Assembly (NCBI GenBank): GCA_964017065.1
Contig: OZ024783.1
Span: 14,825,820-14,889,819, forward strand
Length of the DNA: 64,000 bases
DNA from: Haliclona indistincta
Lineage: Eukaryota; Porifera; Demospongiae; Haplosclerida; Chalinidae
Reading direction: 5' to 3'
Shown here: in pieces, positions 35,073 to 46,459 of the stretch
Layout: the number at the start of each line of letters is the position of its first letter
Position numbering within the stretch: the stretch's first letter is position 1
Program-made: the position numbers and the translations under genes
Notes under the pieces: generated by a model
Databases searched by the model: none
Seen by the model: only the letters and a program-made list of their open reading frames with translations
What the model was told of the DNA's origin: nothing

Positions 35073-36075
35073 ACAGTCAGTATGGTGGCCAGGTCTGTCC
35101 ACTCAACTAGAGGAACTTGTCAAGAACTGTGAGATTTGTTGAAAAGAGCAGCACCAGAGAGCTGAATCACTCATACCATCTGAGCTACCGGAACTACCGT
35201 GGCAGAAAGTTGGTACCGATCTCTTTGAATGGAAGAACAACAACTACCTACTCATTGTGGACTACTATTCTCGATTTATTGAAGTCGTCAAGCTAAACAC
35301 AACAACTGCAACTGAAGTCATCAACAGGACGAAAACAATCTTCGCAAGACATGGTATCCCTGAAATTGTTTTCTCTGACAACGGACCTCAATACTCAGCG
35401 GAGGAATACGAGAAGTTCTCCCAAGACTACCAATTCGAGCACAAGACCAGCAGTCCTTACTATCCTCAAGCAAACGGAGAAGTGGAAAGAGCCGTACGTA
35501 CAGTCAAGGAATTGCTAGTGAAGAACAAAGATCCCCACCTTGCATTGCTGAACTACCACACAACCCCAATCCAAGGAGGAAGATATAGCCCCTCAGAACT
35601 ACTCATGAGCCGGACACTGAGGACAATTATCCCTACTACAAGGACACAAAGACTTCCCCGAGTGCCAGACCGAGAAGAAGTCCGAAATAGAGACCAGAGG
35701 ATGAAGCAAAGACAGAAGAAGAACTTTGACAGCCATCATGGAGCCAGAACTCTACCAGTCTTGAAATCAGGAGACAGCTGAGTATGGATCCCAACAAGGC
35801 AGAAAGAAGGAACCATTCAATCAGGAGTAGCACCAAGATCACTAGTCGTTACAATGGAAGATGGATCAGAACTTCGAAAGAACAGGAAGGATATCATCAA
35901 ACTTCCGCAACCCAGAGTTGAAGAACAGGAAACTCAGACTGAAGAACAGGAAACTCAGACTGAAGGAGAACAGGACAAATCACCAATCTCTAATCCGCAA
36001 ACACCTCCACAACCTCGTCGGAGTAACCGCACCCCTGCCCCTAGACAGCACTTCGCTCCTCTCATTGGACAATGA
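35073..36075 (+). pseudogene. Integrase of Ty3/Gypsy element
   Basis: The HHCC finger region (35035-35150) is frame-broken. The catalytic core reads in the 35257 frame: IVDYYSRFIEVV, then FSDNGPQYSAEEY with Asp, then PYYPQANGEVERAVRT with Glu; the first Asp is in the GTDLFEW piece just upstream. TGA at 35779-35781 interrupts, after which the same frame continues to 36075 with a duplicated EEQETQT and a proline-rich tail. Confidence 0.85.
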
Positions 36076-36095
36076 CTGACTTTTAGATAGGGAGA

Positions 36096-36284
36096 TGTGG
36101 TGTTAGGTTATTTGTGTACATTACTAAGTGCTAACTAACGTAGCTAGTCCCACTATTGCTAAGTCATTGAGTGTATCTAAAAGGACCAGTATCTTACTCA
36201 TTTCTTTTATTCGATTCTATTCTATTCTTCTATTGCTGCTTTTCTAATAAAGTCTTTTTAACTATCAAACCCCCGAACGCTACA
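36096..36284 (+). repeat. 3' LTR of Ty3/Gypsy element
   Basis: 189 bp, preceded by the purine tract GATAGGGAGA, ending CGCTACA. Together with the 5' LTR it delimits a 4,510-bp element. Confidence 0.9.
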
Positions 36285-36934
36285 GGCATGGTTTTCCAAA
36301 ATTTGTGGGCCACTGATGGTGGTACCCTAATTAGTGCACAAAATTATGCGCATAGAATGCACACTATGAATATCGTTAGGCGGCAACCACATCTATGCTG
36401 TGTGGTCGTGGACTTCCTCGTTCTAGCTTGGTAAATGGCGACTCTCTGGCGAACAGTTTCTCGTCAATGTTTGCGAGCAGCTCCATCTAGCAGACCGTAT
36501 GGCCCATGCAGTTTTTCCAGTTTTACGATGTCATAGGCAGGTACAAGGAGTAGAAATCTCGTCAGAAAAGTAGTATGGCTTGAAGAAGGCGCGAGATTGT
36601 CAAGGATTTTTGGCTTCACACCTAGCTCATTTCTCCGTGCTTTTACCGGGAAGCCTGCAGACTCTCAATGGCACTCTGCCAAAAATAGATGCGTTGGTTG
36701 GTGGCATATGTTTGTCTCTTTGCTACGGCTGGGACAAAAGTCAACGCAGAAACTCAAAAAATCATGATATGTGTCTGGTTGCTACCACCAAGCTGAGGTT
36801 AGCAGCTTTTTGTCTTTGGCATCTCAAATACTGATCTTTACACTGTTGTAGCGTGTTTCATCTTGACACAGTGTTTGTATTATTTTTGTAGTTAAATTAA
36901 TGAGCAAACGGGATACTGCCACCTCAAAGTATGA
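36285..36934. other. No recognised gene
   Basis: Two plus-strand frames (36171-36434 partly in the LTR, 36580-36834) without motifs. Confidence 0.35.
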
Positions 36935-37830
36935 TTAATTGCGGTGTATAGGAATGATAAAACACTCGGATTGGATCTCATGCTTTATCTTCCAAAGTAA
37001 AGTAAAAAAGTTAAAAAAAAACCTAAAAAGTGTAGGGATGACGCTTGCAAAAGTAAAGGAACAAGATGGGATGATGCTTGCAAAAGTAAAGGAACAAGAT
37101 GGGCCGGGATGATGCTTGCTTTTTAAAAGTAAAGGAACAAGATGGGCCGGGATGATGCTTGCAAAAGTAAAGGAAAAAGATAGGATGATGCTTGCAAAAG
37201 TGAAAGAACAAGATGGAATAATGCTTGCAAATGTAAAAGTCCCAAGTATTCCTACATCAGCGGCTTGCTGCGACTGACAAATGCGGAATCCTCTTCCTAT
37301 ACCTTTTAAAACCGTCAAATACTTAATCGGACTGCGTCCTCCAAAACAAAGACACCTCTAGTTATTCACAACTGTCAACTACTTCATCGGACTGCGTCCT
37401 CCAAACACAGATACCTCTAGTTATTTACAACCGTCAATTACTTCATCGGACTGCGTCCTTCAAAACACAGATACCTCTAGTTATTTACAACTGTCGGACT
37501 GCATCCTCCTAAACACAAATACCTCAGTCTAGTTAATTACAACCGTCAATTACTTCATCGGACTGCGTCCTCCTTCAAGCCGCTGATGTAGGGATACTTG
37601 GGAATTTTACATTTTGCAAGCATTACTCCATCTTGTTCCTTCACTTTTGCAGGCATTATCCCGGCCCATCTTGTTCCTTTACTTTTGCAATCATCATCCC
37701 ATCTTGCTTCGTTACTTTTGCAAGCGTCATCCTTACACTTTTTAATTTTTTTATTAAAACTTTTTTACTTGACTTGTTCCTGTTACTTTTTGATCACTAT
37801 GCAGGCGCGTGTCAAGAAATGAGAAAAGAT
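36935..37830. repeat. Foldback element with nested minisatellites
   Basis: The left arm repeats GATGATGCTTGCAAAAGTAAA (about five units, 37035-37230); the right arm carries the complement TTACTTTTGCAAGCATCATC (37605-37735). Between them lie four to five units of about 60 bases built on CATCGGACTGCGTCCTCC (37325-37575). No coding role. Confidence 0.75.
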
Positions 37831-38894
37831 AGGTGCGCGTGCGAAAAATCTAATTAATATTCATGATATTCATTAAATCTCGTCATTATTGTCATGGCAC
37901 ACTGGATTTGTTCCTCCTGAAACTAATGGAAAACAGCCTAAACTACCTTAGAATGGGATATTGGCAACTGCTAAGTTTGTTGTAATAACAATTATGATAA
38001 ATTTATAGCCACAGTGTACTTTAATGCAATGAATAATTTAAAAATTCAATGCTGAGGTGGGTGCTAGAGTATGGCAAGCCAAAGGCGACAATATTATGAA
38101 ACGCGATATTTTCATGGTCAAAATTTGATTATTGCTTGGGTAAATTCATTTGTGCATTGGCAAAATCATTTTAGCATGGGCAATTTGATTTGACCATGGG
38201 AAAAGTCTTTCTTGGCATGGGCAAATTGATTTGAGCATGGGCAATTAGATTTGAGCATGAGCAAATTCATTGTTAGCATTGGCAACTTATTTGAGCATGG
38301 GAAACTCATTGGTGCATGGTCACATTCATTACATTTGCATTCATTACAAGCAGTGCTAGGAGCAAGAAACTGCTACAGACAAGTACCATTCAATCATGGT
38401 AATTCTGTAGAGGGCAGTTTCTTACTCCTTGCAATGCCCGACTTGACTTCATCCTAGCGACTGAACAGTTACTAAGTTCGAGTAGGCGTCTCGGAGCATC
38501 AGCAAGCAGTGTCATGAGCAAAAATTAAACTGTCCAACTACAGAACTGCCTTAGATAGTACGTGCAAGTAGTATAGCTGGTTAGCGGTCTCTGCTTGAGC
38601 CTGGAGTGTGCTGCTTTGTTCCCAGCCATAAAGCTTTTGGGGGTGTGACCAATGTGTTGACGAGCCTGAGCGAATTTTGCGCATGAAAACGACTTTAAGG
38701 CCATGCAAAAAAACGTTTGCGCATGCAATAATGTTGCTGGGGTTTGCGCATACCAATGAGCGATCATTATTTTGCGCATGAAATAAACTGAATTGCCAAT
38801 GCAAATGTAATGAATGTGACCATGCACCAATGAGTTGCCCATGCTCAAATAAGTTGCCAATGCTAACAATGAATTTGCTCATGCTCAAATCTAA

Positions 38895-39750
38895 TAGACA
38901 ACTTTATTATAACGGCTGAGGAATTTTAATTGGATTTTTTTGGACGTAAACTCACTTCCGGAGTACACTAATGAAGAAATCTAGAAGAATGGAGACGACA
39001 AAATCGCCTTATGTGTCTGCTGCAAATAGCCTAGACGCCTGGAAATGTGTGCACTGTCTCTGGTAACAACTGTGCTAATAGCAGAAGTGTTTTGTTGCGT
39101 CGTATTCAAAAAAAAATCTGCTGGGCGGACGAGCAGAAAGGGCATAATCACTCTTGGACCGGACAAAACGTCTGCCCAAGGGACTACCGTCTAGTATTTA
39201 GTCAGCATTTTCCAATTGCAGACACTCAGCACACCCCAGACATCACACTAAGAACGCGCTTTGGTTTTCTAAAAGTCAGACTAGCTGTGGCGAGCGAGTC
39301 AAGGCACGCGCTGCTATAACCAGACCTTGTTCCACGAGCCGTCAGTTAGTGCAACATCGCCTCTTGCCTCTAAGAGCTCGTCCAGAGTAGCACGAGGAGT
39401 GTCAGCTTCCACTGATATCACTAAAGCTGGAGTTGTACCTTTAGTATCGATGGCCTCGTCGTCTTTGTCAGCCGCTTACATGGCGCTCCCGTTCCCTAGT
39501 AACAGAACTATCAACTACTGGGTCGCTCTTCGTAACCAGCGCTTCCAATGGATACTATCTTGTGAATCAGCGTGCTTTCTACTACTGTTTTCGAAGTTCA
39601 TAATCCTCACAGAGCAGGCGCATGCGATGAACTACCAGCTGTTCTAGCAGCAACCAGCACGACGAAGTACTCCAAAATCAGATAAAGAAAGTACTCCGGA
39701 AGTGACGTCACGTTCAATTAACATATTTCTGGTTATACTAAAGTTGTCTA
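38895..39750. mobile_element. Nested TIR element inserted with no target duplication
   Basis: Termini TAGACAACTTTATTATAAC and GTTATACTAAAGTTGTCTA are inverted. The unbroken other arm of the host foldback reads ATCTAATTGCCCATG in complement. Here ATCTAA is followed by the element and then TTGCCCATG, so not one base was duplicated. Internal inverted ACTTCCGGAGTAC/GTACTCCGGAAGT lies near each end. Confidence 0.75.
39026..39319 (+). CDS. Possible THAP-like zinc-finger remnant in the nested element
   Basis: A 90-codon frame with CTVSGNNCANSRS near its start and NVCPRDYRLVFSQHFP later, an arrangement loosely like a C2CH THAP finger. The usual Cys before SxHF is Phe here. THAP fingers occur in several DNA-transposon transposases. 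Weak evidence; chance is possible. Confidence 0.25.
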
Positions 39751-39939
39751 TTGCCCATGCTCAAATCAATTTGCCCATGCCAAGAAATACTTTTCCCATG
39801 GTCAAATCAAATTGCCCATGCTAAAATGATTTTGCCCATGCACAAATGAATTTACCCAAGCAATAATCAAATTTTGACCAGAAAATATTGTGTTACATAA
39901 TATTGTCCTCTTTGGCTTGCCATACTCGAGCACCCTGAG

Positions 39940-41474
39940 CCCTATCGTGGACACGCGCCTGCTATCAGTTTGAACTTATTAGCTGTATTCTATGCCAGCT
40001 TTGATTTCATTTTTACAACTCTGTGAGCAGCAGTTACTTAGATCAGAAGGTGCATAGCCTCTAGACAGAGACTCAAGGAACATGGAATGTTATCATTGGC
40101 AATCACAAGAATAATGAAAAGGTTTAAATTAGTTAGGGAGGTTGAGGGTATGAGTTGACAAAATGATATTTCTTAGCACTGAGTAATAGATGAAGAAAAG
40201 ACTAACACTAACAACTCAGTGGAACACTATGATGATCATGGCTGGAAGCCTAGTCCGGCCGTAGCAGTCCCAGGCTTGCATGTTGATGTCGATATCACGA
40301 TCACAGAGGCTTCTAGCTCTTTACAATGACCATTGTCCAGTTGTCAACAGCACAGGGGTCCGGTATAGGTACAGCTTATGCTGCATAGTGTAAGAAACTT
40401 TATAGCCTAGATCGGGTAGCATATCACCGTCGTCCGGTTCGCGCCTGCCGTGGTGTTCATACCTCTAGGCTCTAGCTTGCGCGCTGAAGCGCCCAGAGCA
40501 GAGACAAAGCGAAGCTGTTCAAGAACCGAGCTCAGTTTCAAAACTGATGTGGGCGGAGTCAATGATCAGCAGCGACAAGAGGGTTAATTAATGGAGTCGC
40601 TCTAACTGTCCAAAATGGTCCAAAAACCATGTTTTTCAAGGATTACTCGCTTCTGGTAGTGTTTGATGCCTATCTAAAAAGTAAGTGCACTATTCCAGAT
40701 ATGTACACGTGCGATTGTGCAGGTCTGGTAGTGATTCGTTCACTCAGGACAGCGCTAGGCTTGTTCAAAGAAGAAAGAAGATGAACAATTCGCGTGGGCG
40801 GTGATTTCAGTTTACCACTTTAGAAACGTCTGCCCGCTTCGCCAAAGATATTTCCAAGCTCAGAACAATCGCCTGATCAATCCTAGATGTTTGGAATCTC
40901 GAGAAACACTAAAACAGCGAAGATCTGCAACGGCTCCCTGAGAGTCGCCATCTTGATTTTTGTCGTCAAGCAAGCAGTCCCGGCGACTTTCATAGACTTT
41001 CTAAAAGCGCTCGCACTTCAGATTCCCTCAGAGATAGTTAAAATGCAGCAGAAATGTATAACAGTAGAGATATGTGTGAAAACTCATTTTCACACATGAG
41101 TAGCCGCCATCTTAGTTCGAGGTCATCCCTACATACCATTGCCGATCGGCAATGATAATTTAGCACTCCAACAATACTTTAAACTAATTTAAATGGTATA
41201 ACTCACAATGTCATTGTTTCTGTATTTGATTTGACAAACAAAACTCATAAATGCCTTTAAGAAAAAAGAGTAATAATTGATAATTGTTATTATATAAGTG
41301 AAAACTGATAAAACGTTATTTGTACTGCAATAGAAAATTTTCATACTTTCTTGAAATCATGCATAGTCTTTCTGTTTTATGATGTGATTCAGAAATTCAC
41401 TGTATGACTACCATGCATATAGCCAAGCATGTACTTTACAGCCGTACTGAAGCTGTTGTCCTTGGAACTATAAT
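39940..41474. other. No recognised gene
   Basis: Contains a short perfect palindrome CATTGCCGATCGGCAATG at about 41138-41155 and unclassified repeat-like sequence. Frames are short and motif-free. Confidence 0.35.
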
Positions 41475-42260
41475 TATGCCTCGGTGGGCAGAGCCACGAG
41501 GCATACTGACTATAGTAGTCGTGGTGTCAGTCTGTTCATTCTGTCAGTCTGTTGCAACGATTTATCGTAGGTCGCTGAAAACTAATCGCTGAAACAAGCA
41601 ACACGGGTAGAAATCGATACTTGCACAGATTTGAATTTTAAGAAGTTTGATTTTATAGCTTAGTGCGTGAGTTACCGTGTGAATTGCACACCTGGATGGA
41701 TGTTGGTGGTGATGTAGACTTCTCTAGAGACAAAGTTATCTCTACAGCCGGCTGCCTTGCAGCCAGTGAGTTTGTGAACAGCGTGGCAGTGTATATGAAG
41801 CTTCGTTCTCGAGTTATGGCGTAATTTGCTTGACCTCGCGAACGATGGCCGTTGCTAGCGTTCTCCGTAGCACAAAACTATCCACAGTTGACTACCTAGA
41901 AGCTGATAGGTTAGAACTTCACTACAGGATAGCAGCGCATGTCTAACGAAATTGTGTAAGCAAGCTATGGATGCTATCTCGATCCCTCGTGTATTGTGCA
42001 TTATTGACACGCCCAGTTGAATTAGTGGTCAGCACTGATTGGCTTCTGATTGCACAACTATTATACTGCATTGTGATTGCTGTACAGAAAGGTATAATAG
42101 CTGCAGTTTACTGTGTATGTGAAATGGTGGCATTCCCCGAAGCATCTGCACCCTTACAGAAAGGTACAACAACTGCAGTTTAACTCTACTACATGTGTAT
42201 GTGAAATGGTGACATTCCACCGAGGCATCTGCACCTTTAGTGCGAAAATTTTTCGACAAT
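41475..42260 (+). repeat. Dispersed hairpin unit of the Helentron-associated family
   Basis: Hairpin TATGCCTCG...CGAGGCATA at 41475-41505, then GAAACAAGCAACACGGGTAG, CTACCTAGAAGCTGATAGG and ATTGGCTTCTGATTGCA, as in the 0.3-8.5 kb units. CACCGAGGCATCTGCACCTT recurs at 42219. Confidence 0.75.
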
Positions 42261-42545
42261 TTGTTTTTAATACGATGCTTGGAACATGTATTTCATGCGA
42301 GCAACATGTATAGCAGCATGAGTATACATTGTATACAATGCATAAAAGCCTGCCTGCCTGCCTGTGAGCGTACAAGCTTCTCAGACAGTTTATATTTGCA
42401 AGTATGCTGAACTATGATAAATTGTAGATGCTTCAGTGAAATTCCACACACATGAAGTATGATTTCTGTACGACAATCACATTTATAGCTATGCAATCAC
42501 AAGCCAGCAAATTCAACTACTATGTACAGCACAGCACACAATTAA

Positions 42546-43271
42546 GGTTACGGGATACACCACGCCCACTTACGAGCAAGCAGAAATGGTTGCCTGAAAA
42601 AAACACCCGTAGCATCGCGCTGTTGGTTTGGCTGAATATAGCGCTGCATATCCAGTTAGAGCATAGACTGAACTTCGTCTTCAGCAAAAACGGTGGCTAG
42701 ACGCGCTACCATAGTGCGTTACGAAGTACACGAAATAACGAGCAGCTTCGTCAACTAAGAAATCGAAATTCTCGTTGTGGGCACTCTGTAGCACGACTAG
42801 ACTTGGCATACAGCTAGACAGCTTAGTTATCTAGGGACCCACGGATCCTTTTGCGATATCAGCTTTAGTTGCCGAGTTATGTTCACGCATACACTCGAAA
42901 AGCTTGTCAAAGCTAATTTTCGAGTGTATGCGTGAACATAACTCGGCAACTAAAGCTGATATCGAAAAAGGATTCGTGGGTCCCTAGATAACTAAGCTGT
43001 CTAGCTGCATGCCAAGTCTAGTCGTGCTACAGAGTGCCCACAACGAGAATTTCGATTTCTTAGTTGACGAAGCTGCTCGTTATTTCGTGTACTTCGTAAC
43101 GCACTATGGTAGCGCGTCTAGCCACCGTTTTTGCTGAAGACGAAGTGCAGTCTATGCTCTAACTGGATATGCAGCGCTATATTCAGCCAAACCAACAAGC
43201 GCGATGCTACGAGTGTTTTTTTCAGGCAACCATTTCTGCCTGCTCGTAAGTGGGCGTGGTATCCCGTAACC
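42546..43271. mobile_element. 726-bp foldback element flanked by TTAA
   Basis: TTAA at 42542-42545 and 43272-43275. Ends GGTTACGGGAT and ATCCCGTAACC open arms of about 350 bases that are nearly identical, leaving a loop of about 20 bases around 42908. Minus and plus frames within are mirror images, not genes. Confidence 0.9.
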
Positions 43272-43275
43272 TTAA

Positions 43276-43690
43276 GCTTGATTGCTTCCATGTTCGCATA
43301 ACCTGCACTGCTATAATCTAACCTATCAGCTTCTGCATGAGTGCTTCTGCCTTCAAAGAAATCTAAATTGCTAGCAACGGCCACCGGTAAGCTTCCAGCA
43401 TAACCTGCATTGCTATATATAATTATTCTAACCTATCAGCTTCTAGGCAGTCAACTGCATGTGGATAGTTCTGCCTTCAAAGAATTTTAAATCAGTAGCA
43501 ATGGCCATCGATTGCGAGGTAAGCAAATCACTCTATACATGTAACTCAAAATTAATATTGAGTTCTACTTGTATTGCTAGTTTTATGCACATTAATTTGC
43601 AAAACTGAAGAACTCATGGCTCATTTGTATGTTATATGCCCTGTGGCTCCACCCAAAGAGGCATATAACATAATAGTTTTGCATACCTAT
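43276..43690 (-). repeat. Reverse-oriented fragments of the hairpin-unit family
   Basis: Read on the minus strand: TATGCCTCTTTGGGTGGAGCC hairpin variant, GTGATTTGCTTACCTCG, AGTTGACTGCCTAGAAGCTG. A second partial unit follows at 43290-43385. Confidence 0.65.
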
Positions 43691-44226
43691 ATACATGTAA
43701 AACATTAACAGTAGTGGCATGCTGCTTGCAACCTGCATGCCAAATGTGTGAGCAGGTTGGGCTATCTGGTCAAACCAAATGCACAATAGTCAGCTTTCAT
43801 AGTGTCAATGGGTTAGTTTTCACTCAGTGTGAATACCATTAACACCTACCAATGTGGTTTGGAGGCTGTAGCTGACAAAATGCACAGCTAGCAAAAAATT
43901 TGATATGGCCGACCATAATTGCAAATGTCCTTCCATTATTGCTCTTGATCATACAAATGGCCGATCAATCTTAATTTTCACTGGAACATTATTACACTAA
44001 AACATACATAATCAACATTGAAGAGAAAAATATAAGATGAGATATATTGCTCACTTAACAACAAGCTTTTATCACTTTAGAAGTTCTACCTAAGTATAGC
44101 TATCGGCAATAACTTGCTGGCGAGCAAAGTATCTGGAAAGCAAAATAAACTCAAATATCACATTTTACCCAGCAAGTTGTATTGATGAAACATTATATTC
44201 AGGTAATGTAGCAAACCAAGAGTTCA
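43691..44226. other. No recognised gene
   Basis: AT-rich; a minus-strand frame of 64 codons only. Confidence 0.35.
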
Positions 44227-44230
44227 TTAA

Positions 44231-45013
44231 GTAAGAGTATGCAGCCTTCAATATATCCCGTTGGACAGCGTTGGACATTTTCTACGTCACAAGTTTACCT
44301 ATACAGTATACGTATCGGTTATAGCGTGACCGCGAGTAACGATTTATCTGTTATAGCGATGGAATCACGAATAATCAAAAGCAAAACGTTACCTTACCAT
44401 ACAAATTGTATCGGGTATAGCGATCTAGGCTATAGCGATAAACCTGGTATAACGATAGGAAGACGCGAGGCAAAACGCAAGATTCTGTATAAAAGCAGAT
44501 AGCTTTTAGCGATTGCCGACCACGCCCACATTGTCGTGTCTATGAGAACATGTGCTGAAGAGCCTGAGCTACGACGGATCGCGATCAGGCGATCGCAGCA
44601 TCGCACCAGCACTTCACCTAGGCCTATCTATACATGTTAGCTGTCAGTGCAGCAATTACTATGCTGGTCAATGGTGTACTTTGTGTTTCTCACTCGTCTA
44701 CAAAGATGTATGGACTGCATTTGTTGTAGAGAAGCGGAGCTGAAGGTGATACCTATATTTACCATGCTTGATGATAACCTTCAGCGTTTGATAGAACTTT
44801 CCATGGCTGCTACAGTAGCAGAGGAAGCTGCATGGCTGCCGTGTGCGTATATTACTTCCATATGATGTCATTACTAACAGTCTATGAATATTAATCAGCA
44901 TCGAGCGTAACCATATACCGCTTATTACGATAGAATCACCCAAAATCAAAAACCCACGCTATATAGCAGCCCTAATGCTTTCTGCTGTATAAACTTGTGA
45001 CACATACTCTTAC
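44231..45013. mobile_element. TTAA-type element with repeated TATAGCGAT words
   Basis: Ends GTAAGAGTATG and CATACTCTTAC. TTAA precedes it (44227-44230) and TTAG follows (45014-45017), a one-base decayed duplicate. Five TATAGCG or TATAACG words lie at 44315-44455. Confidence 0.6.
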
Positions 45014-45017
45014 TTAG

Positions 45018-45610
45018 GTAGGGTGGTGATGCGCCGATTTAATGAGATTCATAACTTTGCAAGTAGCTATATTTCCTGTACAATGGTATTTTGTACAGGC
45101 GTGCTCCAGTATGCATTTTGTTTTGTCTATCGATAAACATCGATTATAGCAAGTTTCAGTCACGGAGCGTTAGCTAACGTGGAGCAGCGAGCTTGCCCAA
45201 TAAAGAGCAGTCTGTGGCTGCTATCTCCAGTTCGGTTTGCTTGCTTTGGAAAGAACTTTGGTTACAGCTTACAAATTCCAGTGCGCATAGACGTATAGAG
45301 CGATTTTTCGATACTCCTTTGCTAACACTGCAAAACAGCAAGCCTAGACCACAAAATATTGTTTTAAAAAAAATCTAGATCGTATTTCGGAAATTCGCTC
45401 TATACGTCTGTGGGCATAGGCAAGATGGTGCTGCATGCTGCTGCGCTTGAAGCGCGTCAATCTATTGCTCGACAGTCGAGATAGCAGCCACAGACGCTTC
45501 ATGTATTATTTCTCCCATACTGTTATGTAAATCGCCGTAGTTATAAAGTCTAGTTATTAATAAAACGCAAGTTGCGTGGGTGTTGAATATTAACTAAGTG
45601 CACCGCCACC
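45018..45610. mobile_element. TTAA-type element abutting the previous one
   Basis: Left end GTAGGGTGGTGATGCGCC and reversed right end GGTGGCGGTGCAC are similar; TTAA at 45611-45614. Internal inverted pair GTCTGTGGCTGCTATCTC/GAGATAGCAGCCACAGAC (45213, 45478) and CGTATAGAGCGA/TCGCTCTATACG. Terminal sequence resembles the element at 30984. Confidence 0.55.
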
Positions 45611-45614
45611 TTAA

Positions 45615-46459
45615 TGCATTGCCAGAAATGTAATACATTATTCAGACATGAGCAGTTTTTCTCATATTTTGCACACCAGGACATTTTAACAGTCATCTAC
45701 ACATCTAGAAAGCACAAAAAGTTGACTAGAAGGACTGTGCTGAACCGCTGAGGAAGAATAGCTACAATAAACCTAGTATCAGTGAATACCGAATTTTGAA
45801 ATTTCTAATTATCAGCACAAAAATCACCAAATTTTGCCTCTGGGGGAAAAATATGCGCACGTCTACCAGAGCTAAAACAAGCATCAGGCAAGTCTGTTAA
45901 TAGCTGTGAGCAACAATCCGGATCGAACTAAGGCGCACATTTTGTTACAAACTGGTAAAACTTGTAAGAAATTTTGAAAATGTTCGAAATTCCCGTACTA
46001 ATGTGTTGCGAGAATGAGAGCGCTAACGATCGTCGGGGGAAAAAGACCGCGTGTGCAAGTGCTTAGCTATGCATACAGCAAGTTAGCCACGGGTCTCTAG
46101 AGCATGTTTCCAGGTCGAACTAAGCTTTGCAGACGTTAGTTGGCCTTGGGCGATGCGTTTTCAGGTCGCTCTCAATTCCCGTAATACATTAACTAAGGTT
46201 AGTATACGGAACGTATACGGAAACAATAAACTCCATGTCCCGGCATTTCTGGCAATGAACTCTTGAGCAAACACAATACAGAGTAAAAACTCAAAACTTG
46301 CAAGCACTGAAAAGTTAATCAGTCGATATACTAAATTTTGTTGAACCAAATCTAAAAATGTTAATTTTAAGCTGTACATCATATACTGTACATGTTCTGT
46401 ATTTACTGTTTGCACAGCTATTGAGCCAAGTTGTTGTACTATAATTAATGATCACTTAC
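45615..46459. other. No recognised gene; last Rab exon expected here but not found
   Basis: ATTGCCAGAAATGTAATACATT (45618) has a reversed partner near 46245. A minus-strand frame at 46161-46415 has no Rab-like C-terminus. Confidence 0.35.

Larger units (their letters stand above)
38052..39939. repeat. Foldback element built from GCATGGGCAA repeats
   Basis: Outer ends GGGTGCTAGAGTATGGCAAG and CTTGCCATACTCGAGCACCC are inverted. Both arms contain about 18-base periodic units (TTGAGCATGGGCAA..). The right arm is split by an 856-bp insertion at 38895-39750. Confidence 0.8.

Noticed and set aside
43118..43384. 88-codon minus-strand frame
   Set aside because: It lies in one arm of the 42.5-43.3 kb foldback and its mirror image occurs at 42452-42700, so it is arm sequence, not a gene.
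44552..44865. Cys-containing frame (CMDCICCRE) as a zinc-binding domain
   Set aside because: Too short and isolated within a TIR element to support a family call.
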